Shown in pieces: positions 29,600 to 41,768 of a stretch of DNA of 64,000 nt (position 1 is its first letter; the number at the start of each line of letters is the position of its first letter). The notes under the pieces were generated by a model. It was not told the DNA's origin. It worked only from the letters and a program-made list of their open reading frames with translations, and searched no databases. The position numbers and the translations under genes are program-made. Source of the DNA: Pictodentalium vernedei. Lineage: Eukaryota > Mollusca > Scaphopoda > Dentaliida > Dentaliidae. The stretch is taken from the NCBI GenBank assembly GCA_031216915.1, contig CM062296.1, forward strand, positions 58,154,584 through 58,218,583, in the 5' to 3' direction.

Positions 29600-31110
29600 A
29601 AAACGACCCAACACCGTTTTCTCCACTGTACAATCTGACATAACGTTTTTCGAGTCTGGGGTGTCGTGTTTCTCAAACTGGCCTTGTATGATAGTAGCGG
29701 TATACACCCCTGCAGATCCCTTGTTAGCCATTGGTACTGCTAATCGACCGAATGCTTTGTATTATCCTATGACTGGTATAGGTAGTAGGTAATGATAGTG
29801 CTGGCTGTATTAAGGGGCGGTGGGGGTAATACATGGTCGTCTAGTGCGGTATTACGAGGTAGTCCTTGGCCGTTTAGAACGATAGTATGGTATGGGCCTT
29901 ACATATCCCATGTAGGCCCCCTTTCAGTCCTCGGTACAACTAATCAGCCTAACGCTGCATATTTTTCTATAACTGGTATAGGTAGTACGTACTGCTATTG
30001 TTTATTGTGCGGGAGGGGATGGTAATGCATTGTTGTCTACTGTGGTGGTATAGGATATGCGGTTTGTACACCTGCTGGTTCAATGTTAGCCCTTGGTACC
30101 ACTTCCCATCTAAGTCGGTGTGCTGGCCCACAGATTTTATGGGTAGTAAGTTTTGATAGATCAAGCAGTATTTTGACGTGCGGGTTGTGGTAATGCAGGC
30201 TTGTCTAGTGTGGCAGTATAAGTGGTACGCTATGTGCCCCTGTTGTCTACTGTTGTCACTTTATACCACTATCCACCTATGGCTGTATATTATCATATAA
30301 CTGGTGCTGGAAATGAATAAAATTGACGTGTGCAGTTTTAAGCACCCGCAAAATCAAACACGAGAGTGAATTGCACCCGTAAAATATTAGTATATGAATT
30401 TTCGAGGAAATTATGTCACCAAATACCAGAAACCTTAGCCCTTTGAACCCGAGCGGTCGCTTTTCCAGCCAGGAATATGATACATCATAACATCGTTAAA
30501 TAGGATGGCTGTTCAGTAAATGTGTGGGGAAGACCAATCAGTATTTTCAACGTGCAGCCCCAATATTGATTGGTCTACCCAAATAATGAATAAGGGCTCA
30601 TCTAATTGCTGCCATTGAACTGGCATAGAAGATACCGCTAGGGTTCAAAGGGTTAAATGTATGAAGAATTGCTGAATTATGACAGTAACTTGCCACCGGC
30701 CACAGAGTGCTACTTTCTCCAAACAACACACATTTATATGCCCTCACAGTATATTAGTGCTCCACAATATTTTTCAACGAGTGCATTTTTTAGCTCCCGT
30801 AAAATAGGAATCACGGGTGCTTTTGGGAGCAATTGCACTCGCATCCGTCTCATTTCCAGGACTGCATATAACTAGTATAGGTAGAACATAATGTTTGTCA
30901 ACCATTGTATTGTGGGGACAGGGTAATGCATGGTTATCTAGTGTGGTAGTATATAATGTAAGGTATGTACTCCTACTGGTTCAGTGGTGGTCAATAGTAC
31001 TATAGACCCACCTAAGCGTTATACTGTCCTTGGTGGGTATGGACAGTACGTAATGGTAAGTAACGTAGTGTTATGCTTAGTTGTCTGGTAGAGTAATAGA
31101 GGAGAAACTC
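29600..31110. repeat. Degenerate tandem array, ~130-190 bp units
   Basis: Recurring words GGTAATGCATGGT.GTCTAGTG, GGTATGTACACCTGCTGGTTC, GCCCTTGGTAC and ATAACTGGTATAGGTAGTA recur in order about six times. The array is interrupted from about 30330 to 30860 by a segment with GCACCCGCAAAAT/GAGCAATTGCACTCG ends, itself containing the MITE at 30439-30652. Confidence 0.7.
30439..30652. mobile_element. TTAA-flanked MITE (second piggyBac-like family)
   Basis: The termini CCCTTTGAACCC and GGGTTCAAAGGG are followed by TTAA on the right (30653-30656) and TTAG on the left. The interior has ACCAATCAGTATT..AATATTGATTGGT arms. It is non-coding. Confidence 0.65.
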
Positions 31111-31316
31111 TTGTGTTTCCCATGGGTCTACTATTGGCCCTTAGCAATGACTTTTGAGTAACTGCTCGATCTATTGTTGTGAGAAATGAGAAAGCGGAAG
31201 AGGTATCAAAGGACAGACGGTGATGACTATGGACGTGTAGTGGCATTGAAGCTACAAATGTCTCGGGGTGGGTAAGAAGGCTGCGCCAAACGGGTACTAG
31301 GAGACATAACTACATT

Positions 31317-31682
31317 TATCTTACAATCAACATGTATTTTGTCTGTATTATTTCCGCAACTGTCGTGGAACCGACCCCCTGATACAGATTTTTGTATCAG
31401 GGGGTCGGATACAAGCACGTTCCTTTCACGTGAGTTCCATTTCTTTTCTTTTTGTTCATCCGTACGAATAAATACTTCGTTATATATTCGTCTACATTCT
31501 TGACTTATTCCCAATATATTGTAAGATAAAATGATTATTACCATTATGTGGGTGTACAAAATATGTATCCGAGTCTCGCTCCGGGTTCTAAGGGTAGATC
31601 ACGACTCGTCGTGATCTGCCCTTAGAACCCAGAGCTCGACTCGGATACATATTTCGTTCATCCACATAATGGTAATAATCTC
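31317..31682. repeat. Pair of adjacent hairpins (foldback elements)
   Basis: The first runs 31317-31530, with short TIR TTATCTTACAAT/ATTGTAAGATAA and an inner hairpin CCGACCCCCTGATACA / TGTATCAGGGGGTCGG (31369-31408). The second runs about 31530-31682: arms ATTATTACCATTATGTGG, GTATCCGAGTC and TTCTAAGGGTAGATCACGA, centre near 31604, loop-less. They are probably two MITEs side by side. Confidence 0.7.
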
Positions 31683-31689
31683 TATGTAT

Positions 31690-33835
31690 CTCAGACACCC
31701 TGCAAAAGATATCAAAAAGGAAATCTTCTGATGGTATCCTCAAAAGGTATCCTCAAATAATACAGTACCATGTCAGAAGTATCCGCTTATACACGTGCAT
31801 TACAAGTCGGAAGCGGATTTAGTAAAACTGCAATTATCTCACAGTTTTATGATCCGTCATAAACGATATATTAAACGCGAGGTGTGTTCCTGGATTAAAC
31901 TAAAAACGATAAACGCGGTTACCAATCGTTTGTAAACGGAATGGCGAGCGCAAATACACGATAGGCCTTCATGTATCTATATACTGTCATGCTGAAGCCT
32001 TGAGGAATCTTTTTTTTTCAGTTGGTTGTCGGCCTACTCGGTTCCTTGAGGAATCCAGTTTCGAAGTTCGACTACGGATTCGTCGTCTCGACACGCTACC
32101 GCGCCAGATCTCATCAACATTTACTCGAAATGGTCTAAGACCTTGAAAACACTCCTTTAAAGGCGTTATTATTCCACCCCAAATGTGTGATGACAATGAG
32201 AATGTTCAGGCAGTATTCTCGTATAATTTGTAATTTGACATTAAATCGAAAATAAAAATACCGCGACAGACATACCGAGGTTGACTTGTAGGCCCGTCTA
32301 GTCCTGATGTTCCAAAATCATCGACGTGAGTTAATGCTATGATCATAATCTATCCTTCTTTCATTTATAGAAAATAATGTAGTTATATGTTTTGGGTCCA
32401 AATACTCAATTCTCATTGGTCAGCTGGATGAAAACGTCATGACCAAATGTAATTCATTTTCCAATGAATATATTTTGTCGAACTTTGACCCGCATTGACG
32501 GGAGAGCGCAGTTGACAGAATGTAATTCGGGCGGTGTTTGGGTGGGTTTATAACTTTTAGCGTCTCTCGCAGTGATCAGTGATTATAGTTTACTGATATG
32601 TTAAATAAATTGTTTTGAACATTCCAAGTTTCGTTGCGAAAGACGGCAATTTGACAAATTTGGGTCAATGCCGAAAACCGGCTCTCAACTCAGAGTTGTG
32701 CGCTTTGTCTTTTGTGTGAGGGTGGCTTTTTCGCCTCGTTCGTTCATACATGTTTTATTTCGTCTTTCTGATTTGTTGTTTGGTAAAAAGTAGTTTAAAC
32801 AGTTACGGAATGTAATTATAAAAATTGAAGGGATTCATTCATAATTTGTACCCATTCCCACACGTCCAAACTCCAATAAAGATTATAAAAAAATGCATTC
32901 ATTTCTTAATTGCATGATCTGTTTATGCCCTTAGTGATTGATGTACAATAAGGGAAAAAATTGACCCCTCCTCCTTTCCCCCTCCCCAATGCAAAAGACT
33001 CCAATATGTTCGCTTCGGCTGGCGTTTCAGTTGAATATAAACACGAAAACGTGCTAGTTTTGAGAAATATATGGACTGTGGGCAATTCGCATTTAATAAG
33101 ATCCATTCACACTATTTGGCCTACATCTCACATTTAAGTAACCGTACGTGAATAGATCCCCCACGTCGCATGTCAAATTTAATTATTTGTCCATTTCTTT
33201 CCTTAAGAAATAAGGGCCGTGACTCCTCACTGTAACAAGCTATAGTTCTAAATACGGCCCATATGCTATATGCCCAAAAATGATCTTTTGCAGTAAGTCT
33301 ACACATAGGCTCCATTGCAGAAATTAATCTATAGGCGGCTGTTTTACTCTGGTTGTGGGGTTCAGATAAATAAATAGTGATTAAAAAGAAAACCCATCAT
33401 TTGCAAAAGTGTATGTGTGTGCGCGGGCGGGGGGGGGGGGGGGGGGGGGGTATAGGCGAATAGGATCCGATGACCCCCCCCCCCCTCCACCACCCATAAG
33501 GTTACGTCAGTTATCTGTAAAAATGATTGGTGCTGATCGGGAAGTAATCAATCGAGATTTAAAAAATATGCCACTCAAAGTTTGCTTAGCACCAAGTATA
33601 TCCAACTACATGTTTTACGTTTTAGTTGAAATATTGTTATGAAAAGAGTATATATTCTTTATTTAATTATACCTTTAATGACTCAAGTACAGAAATTAAG
33701 ATTTTATTTGTGTTCGACATTATTTTTTAGCTTTTGAATACGATAACCATGGAAAATGGATATTATTGGTGGTAAAATGAGAAACTTTTCAAATTTGCCA
33801 AAAAGTTGACGGAGCGAACTGGTATGGGTTCATTA
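31690..33835. other. Intronic sequence without recognised genes
   Basis: The Thr/Arg-rich ORF at 31987-32196 has no recognisable domain. A G25-type run at about 33428-33450 followed by a C13 run near 33475 is the only striking feature. A decayed retroelement could be present near 32500-32900, but no diagnostic motif was found. Confidence 0.4.
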
Positions 33836-33858
33836 TCCTAGTATGAGACCCATTACTG

Positions 33859-34868
33859 TTAATTACAGCTTGACAACGCCTTTTGGTACTCCCAATCAGT
33901 TCCCGGTTGTCTTTTGTGGGGTGCTGTTCCATTCTTGGACCACCATGCCACCAAGCTCCTGGGCACTTCTTGGTTAGACTGGACGGACAGAAATTCCACG
34001 CTGCAACTCATTCCAGACATGTTCGATTGGATTGAGGTCAGGGGATCTTGCTGGCCAGTCCACACGCTCAATCCCCTCCCTCTGTCGGTATTGCCGGACA
34101 GCATGGGCAACATGAGGACGGGCATTATCGTCCATCAGAATGAATCTATCACCCGCTGCATCTGCATGCAATCCGACATGGGAATCCAGGATCTCATCAA
34201 TATACAGCTGTGCAGTCAATGTACCACGTTCAAGGACACAGAGCTCTGTACGTCCATCCCAGCTGATGCCACCCCAGACCATTAATGATCCTCCACCACA
34301 GCTGTCATGCTCAGCAATGTTGGCTGCATGAAATCGCTCTCCTGGTCTTCCCGTGCCGTAGAATGCCTATCTGTGTTGTCCAGGTAGTACCTTGACTCAT
34401 CTGAAAAAGGAGAGGTCGACAATCTTCTCTGGTCCATCCAACTTGATCCATGGTCCATTCATATCGTGCCTGGCGATGGTTCTGGGACAACTGAATGCGA
34501 ATACGTGGTCTTTTCGATCGGAGGCCACCTTCGTGCAATCTTGCCCGGATAGTCTGCGTCGAAACATTTACCCCGGATGCATTCTGAAGGTCACTGTGAA
34601 GCTAGGTTGCTGTTGCAAAGCGGTTCCTATGGGCCTGAATGATCAAAAACCGGTCTTCAGCTGCAGATGTTGCCCTGTCCCTGCCACCACCATGCCGTCT
34701 TACTGGTGTGACATACTGCTGGACTCTTGCTCAGGCTCTGGCGATCAGCGTATGGTACACACCAAGGACTTCACTAACCTGACGATGGGTAGCTCCTTGC
34801 TCCACCATCCCAACAGCCCGCCACATGTCTGCTTCAGACAAATGTCTTCTTACATTTGCATTCGCCAT
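33859..34868 (-). pseudogene. Tc1-like DD34E transposase, dead copy
   Basis: ATG 34868 opens MANANVRRHLSEADMWRAVG. An HTH follows (GATHRQVSEVLGVYHTLIAR) with an in-frame TGA right after, then HGGGRDRAT, STQTIRARLHEGGLRSKRP (second HTH/GRPR-like area), WTMDQVGWT and a frameshifted stretch containing the first catalytic Asp region. MVWGGISWDGRTEL comes next, MDDNARPHVAHAV carries the second Asp, and WPARSPDLNPIEHVWNEL has the Glu 34 residues further on. A last frameshift at about 34000 precedes the stop at 33859. There are at least two frameshifts and two nonsense codons. The family catalyses TA-targeted cut-and-paste; this copy cannot. TIRs were not resolved. Confidence 0.9.
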
Positions 34869-35491
34869 ATTCAATCATTAAATCACAAGGGTTTTGTTGA
34901 AATGAAGATTGAATACCCTACACATGCCGTGTACATGTAGACAGTACACGAAAACATCAAGAAAATTAGGAGGTGCATGCTTTCCATGACTGTCACGAAA
35001 CGCCTGCCTGTCAACAGAGGTAATGTAAACAATGGGGACCATCTCAATACATTCCTCAATCATATCCATCAAAAATATCGCAAATATGTCACAAGCAAAT
35101 TTCACAATGATGTGTCAAATATTTGGTGCTTAGCAAACTTTGAGTTGATTATATACATATATAAAACAGAGCCTTCAACCCCAGTGATGTAGTACTGCTG
35201 TTTAAACGTTACCATACAAAAACTATGCTATTTATCCGTGGAGAAGTCAAAAGGCAATATTGTGGTCTGTGCATCCTCTAAACACGGCACTGCAAAAAAT
35301 ATAGGTTCTCTTTAGAACCAAAACTGGTTCTAATCTTGTCCCTGAGATGGAACCAGTTCTGTTTAAACAGTATTTATTTCAAACAAGATAAATTTATAAG
35401 GATTAACATTAAATATTAACAGAATTAAACATAAATTGAGGGGGATTCAGTCTAAGTTTAGGGCTTATACGAGGTTGTCTCAAATCATTAT

Positions 35492-35592
35492 TAAGCAACG
35501 GAGATATGAACACTTGGCATATCGAACCAGTTTTGGTTCTATACAGAACCAAAACTGGTTCGATATGCCAACTGTTCATATCTCCTTTGTTT
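35492..35592. repeat. Long near-perfect palindrome
   Basis: GAGATATGAACA.TTGGCATATCGAACCAGTTTTGGTTCT pairs with its inverse at 35543-35590; loop about 5 nt. AGAACCAAAACTGGTTCT also occurs at 35310-35335, so a foldback MITE family is likely. Confidence 0.75.
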
Positions 35593-35715
35593 CAAAATGT
35601 TTGGCGACTGCGTTGAATAAGCTCCAAGTTTACTGCTGAATCTACTTCAGTTCATGTAATATTCTGTTAAAATTGAATGCTAATCTTGGTAACTTTATTT
35701 GATTTGAAATAAATA

Positions 35716-35717
<2 letters not shown>

Positions 35718-35770
<53 letters not shown>

Positions 35771-35772
35771 CC
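35718..35772. repeat. (CTGC)n microsatellite
   Basis: About 13 CTGC/TGCC tetramers, followed by (CT)n near 35800. The Gly-Arg-Gln peptide on the minus strand is an artefact. Confidence 0.9.
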
Positions 35773-36313
35773 GTTGGTCGTTCGGCCCCCTCCCCCTTTT
35801 CTCTCTCACTCTCTCTCTCTCTAGGAATTAGTGACATAATCACACAGCTACTAATTATTATATAAACCCGATTTTTCATTTGCGTCCGTCCCTCCTTCTG
35901 TCCTTCAGTCAGTCCGTTCGCGCTGTAATACGAGAGTTACGAGCGTTTTTTTTTTGTCCGGACAGGCATTACCGTCCACCCGTCCGTCCGTCCGCCTGCC
36001 TATCTGTCTGTCTGTCTTTTTTTTTGTCTTTTGGGGTGCTGAGGGAGGTTAACCAAAGGCTCGCCAAATCGGAAAATTCTTAGACTCGTTTCATAAATAT
36101 TATATGAAGAAAAACACTCATTCCATATCCTCTATTTATAAGTAAAAGTTAAGGCGCTTCTACTAATCCCTTAAACAAATAATGAGTATTTTCTCCGATT
36201 TGACAAATATTTGCCAAGAATGTATAATACATGAACTAGTTTGTAATATATCTAAAGCGAGGTCGAAAGCTGGCCCGGCCCGATTTGTCACTACAGTTTC
36301 TCTGAAACACATA

Positions 36314-36627
36314 CAGTTAAAACTAGAAGTCCTGTCATGAAATGCGCACAAATAGCACGTTGATATGCGCGTTAATGTACGCGTTAAGGCCCAAGTAAAG
36401 CTATCAAATTCTGCACATATGGCCTGTGCACAAGCAATGTTTCAGCCAATGGACCTCCGGGTAACCCGGAGGTCCATTGGCAGAAACATTGCATGTGTTT
36501 GCTATGAGTAACCAAGAGAACGTGCCATGCTCTGGATGCCATTCGATATGGCAAATGCGCGCAATTCCAACGCACAATTAAGCCTAGACAAGCGCACTAT
36601 TCGTGACAGGACTTCTAGTTTTAACTG
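36314..36627. mobile_element. Tc1/mariner-type MITE, copy 3
   Basis: 314 bp, TIRs CAGTTAAAACTAGAAG/CTTCTAGTTTTAACTG, TA at 36312-36313 and 36628-36629, and a perfect central hairpin CCAATGGACCTCCGGGTAAC. It is the most intact copy and is very similar to 11998-12312. Confidence 0.92.
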
Positions 36628-36824
36628 TACATTTCGGAAACTAATGAACAGATTTGTTCTAATCGGTGTTGTGTAGTCATTGTTACATTGCTCCCTCATT
36701 AATGGAGAAAGTATGACGATGAGGGTACGGAGATTCGCCCCTTTGTCGGATAGACCAGGTGACAAGAGTCCACATTTGGCAACTAGTCCAGTTTTTTCAC
36801 AATAAGGTAGTTTGAAAAGTTTAA

Positions 36825-37037
36825 TCCTTTACTCAACGTTACGGCCAAAACCTGCAAGCGCTATTCTAAAAAATCGCCAATTAATTTTCATTATTTTTTG
36901 TCTCAAAAACATAGGTTATGACGAGCTCGTTCCAACGAGGGGTCATCAACTATGTTTTTGAGACAAAAAAATGAAAAAAGTTAGTTATTCAGGAATCTTT
37001 TTGCAAATGTCGTTTGTTTTTCATGTGATGTAAATGG
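36825..37037. mobile_element. Palindromic piggyBac-like MITE, copy B
   Basis: Flanked by TTAA (36821-36824, 37038-37041). The core arm pair around GACGAGCTCGTTCCAACGAG has lost part of one arm. It is in the reverse orientation relative to copy A. Confidence 0.85.
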
Positions 37038-37262
37038 TTAAACACAAACATACTGTTTGTCCGATTTTTTTTTTGGTGTGTCGTGTGGCTCGAATTTCCA
37101 TTTGACTCAAAGACCCGAACTGAATCGGAAAAAACAACAACTGCTCAGCTCCACACCACAGCCATTCCTGTAATGATTCACGCTTTAATTTTTGACGACA
37201 AAATAAGTATTTTTTTATCTTTAACAGAAATCATATCAGCATAACAGTGAATAGATACTAAC

Positions 37263-37484
37263 CTGGTTCGTCACTGTAGTAAATTGTGAAAGATGTACTT
37301 AAAGATGTTGCCCATATACCAATTACACTACATATTGCCACCTTCCATGTGATGTATACCCTATAATGCAAAGGTTTCACGACTGCGACAAAACGAGTCA
37401 ATGTTATGGCCAGTAGATGGAAAGACGAACAGAAATGTAGACCAATAAGTGTTATCATAATTCCCATACACACATGCCAACTTC
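37263..37484 (-). CDS. Class A GPCR, exon 2 (TM3-TM4)
   Basis: 222 nt with acceptor TTTTTATTGTAG and donor CCAG|GTTAGT. It starts with GA completing a Gly split with exon 1 and ends with G completing an Ala with exon 3. It encodes SWHVCMGIM (Cys 3.25 for the disulphide), TM3 with LHFCSSFHLLAITLTRFVAV, the loop VKPLHYRVYI and TM4 with SVIGIWATS (Trp 4.50). The usual DRY at the end of TM3 is TRF, keeping the Arg but losing the acidic residue. No stops. It lies between two piggyBac-like MITEs, neither touching the splice sites. Confidence 0.9.
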
Positions 37485-37782
37485 CTACAATAAAAATGAA
37501 CTAAAATATCATCACCAAAAAAGACTAACAACACAGTTTAAGACAGGGTCGGGGTGAGTAACCCCGGGGCCCGAAACTTTGGGGGGCTCGGGTTCGGCTC
37601 AGGAGTCCAGGATTCTTTGGTCGGTACTCTGTCCCCAAAGTTCTGACTCATTTGCCAAGCTCCCCCCCCCTCCACCCCTCCCGATTGCCAAGCGAGAATC
37701 AACAATATAAGTTGCCCGTCGTATTAGAATACAAGCTGCCACTCATGTAAAGATTGCCCCGTGGAGATGCTCAATCTGTTAA

Positions 37783-38034
37783 CCCTTTACTTAGCACGAA
37801 AAGCAGACGACACTTGCCAGCAAGATTATTGAATATATGTTGTTTTTAATTCTTGAGTAAAAATATATAGCTTATGACCCCCTCATTGGAACGAGCTCAA
37901 CGAGCACGTTCCAATGAAGGGATCATATGCTATGTGTTTGCGGCAAAAAAAAAAAATGAAAAAAGTAATGAAAATCGAATGGGAATTTTTGTGAATAGCG
38001 CTGGTCGGTTTTGGTCGTTACGTTGGGTAAAGGG
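37783..38034. mobile_element. Palindromic piggyBac-like MITE, copy C
   Basis: TTAA at 37779-37782 and 38035-38038; termini CCCTTTACTTAGCACG / CGTTACGTTGGGTAAAGGG. The core palindrome is mutated (CATTGGAACGAGCTCAACGAG). Confidence 0.87.
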
Positions 38035-38038
38035 TTAA

Positions 38039-38448
38039 TAGACTGTTATCTGTATACATATGCACCAGACCCGGTGTTATCGCTTCAATAATTCTTCAAG
38101 CACTTCAGCATCTGCGTCAGTATCTCGACACTTTCGAAAAGGGGTCCGTCACAGAATTAACACTGGAGCCCGACTTTCCTCTCGGCGGACCTGGTCTAAG
38201 ATACAATGTTGGTAGAATAATAAATTGTATCAAACATATGAGATGGAACCGGGGACGTACCCGGGTGATGGGCACCAGGGTAGGCAGGGACCGATCAGGA
38301 CTATTTAAAATACGCTCTAGCCTCGGAGCCTATTTTTTCAATTCATGCGCCAGATTTCAATTTACGGAGTCACACGGCTGTTTGTAACACACACTGCAAG
38401 TATGTAATAGCTCTCATCGTTTTCATTTAGCACACTATAGCAAATATT
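38039..38448. other. Intronic sequence without recognised features
   Basis: No gene or clear repeat is seen. Confidence 0.4.
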
Positions 38449-38532
38449 AATCTTCACTGCGGTTTCTGATCAAGTCTTGGCTGCCTATTTAGGCAGCCAA
38501 GACTTGATCAGAAACCACAGTGAAGATTAATG
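38449..38532. repeat. Near-perfect hairpin
   Basis: TTAATCTTCACTG.GGTTTCTGATCAAGTCTTGGCTGCC is followed by its inverse with a 6-nt loop (TATTTA). This is a foldback element or cruciform-forming sequence. Confidence 0.85.
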
Positions 38533-38991
38533 CTTGGTAATTAAGACTTGAAGTATTAACTTAAGCACTCTACAACAATGATAAATGATAATCATATAAT
38601 ACATATAAGAGTGTCTCTCTCGATTATCCATCGAAATAATATCAAAATATGATCTGAGAAGTTACGCGCCAACTGAGAAGCCTATTTCTGAGATTTAAGA
38701 GCCAGGTCCTGATGTTTCAGAACCAAATACGCACTGGCGCATGCCCAGGTCGGTCCCTGGCTTATTCGGGTCATCTCCTCGCATAAAAGTGGTTCTTTCT
38801 CTGAGTACTCCATCCATAAAACTCCTGTCGACGATAGGATTCTCTCGCTGATGGAAGTGTCATTAAAGCCCAGTGTAGGTGCTGCGATTCAGAAATATCG
38901 ACTCCAATCTTGAATCGATTCGTGCAGAGGATTTCGAATCAAATACAATTTCTCAGAAACAACACAGAATCAAACGATATCACCTTTTTAA

Positions 38992-39234
38992 CCCTTTACC
39001 CAACGCAGACGATATCAAAATTTATTTTTGGAATATATCATTTTTTCAAATTTTTCAAAAAAATTCAACAAAACCATAACATATGACCCCTCGTTGGAAC
39101 GAGCTCGACAAGCTCGTTCCAACGAGGGGTCACATGATATGGTTTTGTTGAAATTTTTTGAAAAATAATATTTTTTTCAACTACTGAATTTGCCTATTAC
39201 GCGGGCGGATGCGGCCGATTCGTTGGGTAAAGGG
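38992..39234. mobile_element. Palindromic piggyBac-like MITE, copy D (divergent)
   Basis: TTAA at 38988-38991 and 39235-39238; TIR CCCTTTACCCAACG on the left and CGTTGGGTAAAGGG on the right, and the GGAACGAGCTCGACAAGCTC core. The arms differ from the other copies (ACATATGACC.., TGGTTTTGTTG). Confidence 0.87.
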
Positions 39235-39383
39235 TTAAAAACAGATTAGTCACATACAACGTTTGCTAACTTTGATAAACTACTAGTTTTTAGTATCCTT
39301 ATTCTCCAGAACATATACTGAATTCAATCTATGGGATACTACAGAAGCCCATTACGATCAAATGCGAAAAGTAACTTTTTTTT

Positions 39384-39918
39384 TAAACGGGGAATGTTTG
39401 CCTTATTTCGCAAAACCTTTGCGTAATTTCGCAAATCTTTGCGTTATTTCGCAAGAATATTGCGTTATTTCGCAATAACTTTTGCGTTATTTCGAAATAA
39501 CGCAATCTTTTGCAAAATAACGGAAAGGTTATTGCGAAATTGCGCAATATTTTTGCGAAATAACGCAATACTTTGCGAAATAACGCAATACTTTTGCAAA
39601 ATAACGCAAATTTTATTGCAAAATAGTGCAATACTTTTGCGAAATAACGCTATAGTTTTCGGAGTAACGCAATACCTTTGCGAAATAACGCAAAAGTTAT
39701 TGCGAAATAACGCAATACTTTTGCGAAATAACGCAATACTTTTGCGAAATAACGCAAATGTTATTGCAAAATAGCGCAATACTTTTGCGAAATAACGCAA
39801 TAGTTTTCGGAGTAACGCAATACTTTTGCGAAATAACGCAATACGTTTGTGAAATAACGCTACTTTTGTGAAATAACGCAATACATTTTCGAAATAACGC
39901 AAAGATTTGCGAAATTAC
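39384..39918. repeat. Minisatellite GCGAAATAACGCAATACTTTT with strand inversion
   Basis: Units of about 21-25 bp. Up to about 39494 they read TTGCGTTATTTCGCAA; beyond that they read GCGAAATAACGCAATACTTTT, so the array folds as a large inverted repeat. Open frames on both strands encode repeating FAKSIALFRK / AKITQYFC-type peptides, which are artefacts. It abuts a MITE end at about 39919. Confidence 0.88.
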
Positions 39919-39953
39919 ACGTCAGTTCGTGATAGGACTTCTAGTTTTAACTA
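39919..39953. mobile_element. Isolated end of the Tc1/mariner-type MITE
   Basis: GTTCGTGATAGGACTTCTAG and TTTTAACTATA match the right terminus of the family at 11998-12312. The rest of the element is absent; the minisatellite lies where its body would be. Confidence 0.7.
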
Positions 39954-40011
39954 TAACCACAACTGAACAGTGGACTCACATCTGTATAGTCGAATTTAAT
40001 TCAGAGAAACG

Positions 40012-40935
40012 ATGGTAATATCACGTAGAACAGAACGAGTACATGTAACACATCCACCTATTAAAATTTCTAACGTACCAGTAACAGAAGTCCTTGAACA
40101 TAAAGACTTATGGGTCGTAATAAACACTAACTGCACTTGGATGAATCACATTGAATATATCAACCTCAAAGCTTCGAAACATATTGACCAAGTGTGGAGG
40201 CATAAATTTGTACTGGATTGGAAAATATATTTCGCTTTATTAGACCTCTTCTAGAGTATGCTGACACCGAGCGAAGTGAAAAAATATAGATAGCTGTCGT
40301 CAGAATTGTGACTGGCGATATTGTCCTACTAGTAAAGCCCGGTTATATTTAGAAACATGTTAGGAGCCCCTCAACAATAGCTATCACAGAACGAAATATT
40401 TTCCAATAGGCGGCCACTGTAACGTTCAGGTGAAACAAATGTGGTCGCATCACATTAATTTCATAATATCTTTGTGGAGTATCGACCTTTCTGACCCGAG
40501 GTCATGCAACAAATGAGAGAGAAAAACTGACAGGAAGGGAGGTACCGGTTTCGTGTACATATTTTTCGTCAAATTCCCAACAAAATCACACCAAAGTCAG
40601 TTGTATTTTTTTAGGCTTACAAGTCATCAAATCACCCTCTTTATTTATCAGAGTATTCAACAATAACGCAAGATGTCAATAGAATTTTACAAATGTTTAT
40701 TGAATCAATAATTTTACGAAGCCTGTTTATTTTTACAGATTGCATTTTACCATTGTCGTCTAAGACTCAGATGCAATAGTCTAAACACTCACCTGTACGA
40801 TACCCACCCAACAGAGTCTCCACTGTGTCGATATGACGATCCAGAGACAAGTGAACACCTTTTTTGGTGTGTCCAATTATTCTCAGGTTTGGGATAATAC
40901 GATGGAACATTTCCCTCCAGGCATAGACTGCAGAC
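40012..40935 (+). pseudogene. LINE reverse-transcriptase C-terminal fragment
   Basis: The open frame at 40012-40254 (PPIKISNVPVTEVLEHKDLWVVI, CTWMNHIEYIN..KAWK-like) matches the thumb region after the RT catalytic motifs of LINEs that read VSEHKHLGLVINxxCTW. Downstream the coding trace continues with stops (IRPLLEYAD-like at about 40245-40265, then CRYDDPETSEHLFWCV at about 40830-40870). It is cut by the hAT-like element at 40936 and resumes at 41769 for about 60 bp. It is a different family from the LINE at 57.8-63 kb. Confidence 0.7.
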
Positions 40936-41768
40936 TAAGGCTGTCGCGATTATTCGATTAGTCGACTAACCGTCGACTATTGAAGTAGTCGACGTTTTTT
41001 ATTTTTAGTCGATCGTCGTTCATTTTCAAGGTGGTACACGTCTACTACACGTCGGGGCTAAATTGCATTGTTTTGGGAGGTGAATGATCAATGAAGGTGA
41101 ATAACTTTAAATATCTAACCATAGTTAACATTCATATCCGGAAGACTGTACGACTGTCACTGACTGTGCAAGAAAGAACACTCACAGTTACTCGAGAAGA
41201 ATAGATTCTTCTGAATTTCTCCAGTCTTGTACACACGAATGCACCCATTGGAAAACCAAAAGCGCGGAAGTGACAAAATTATGACGAAAGTCAGAACGTC
41301 AGATCACTTCTCAAAGTTCGGAACTTCAGACTAAGATCCAATTTTAACAACTGACGAGGGAATGCATAGATCTCAATGTTCAAAATTTCGAGAAACTTAT
41401 TGCAGAAAGGAAACATATGCAGGAACGTTCTTTGGTAAATTCATCGGCTTCAATCTAGTTCAAACTTGGACCCGCAGTCAGTAATATTATTTTTGGGGTT
41501 GGTACGTCCTACAGGACGTACCAACCCCAAAAATTATATTACGGACTGTGGGTCCAAGATTGGACTGCATGTAGCTTCAGTCGGGACCGATTTGTTGTTC
41601 CCACAACCCCACTTCGTCTGAACACACTGGTGCTATTGTCATTTTCAGAGTTTTACGAACAGAAGAATGATTTGCTAAAAAATCATGGGAAGCGACTATT
41701 AATCGACTAACCGTCGATTACTGGTCACGATTAGTCGATTACAAAAAATGATAGTCGCGACACCCCTA
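40936..41768. mobile_element. hAT-like 833-bp non-autonomous element, copy 1
   Basis: The 8-bp target duplication CTGCAGAC lies at 40928-40935 and 41769-41776. The termini are TAAGGCTGTCGCGA and TCGCGACACCCCTA. Subterminal GTCGACTA/TAGTCGAC words are repeated. An inner palindrome GGGGTTGGTACGTCCTACAG lies near 41500-41535. There is no transposase ORF. It is nearly identical to 47214-46382 in reverse orientation. Confidence 0.92.

Noticed and set aside
39439-39902. Long ORFs on both strands across 39.4-39.9 kb
   Set aside because: They encode simple repeating peptides forced by the 21-25 bp minisatellite unit; open in both directions only because the unit lacks stops.
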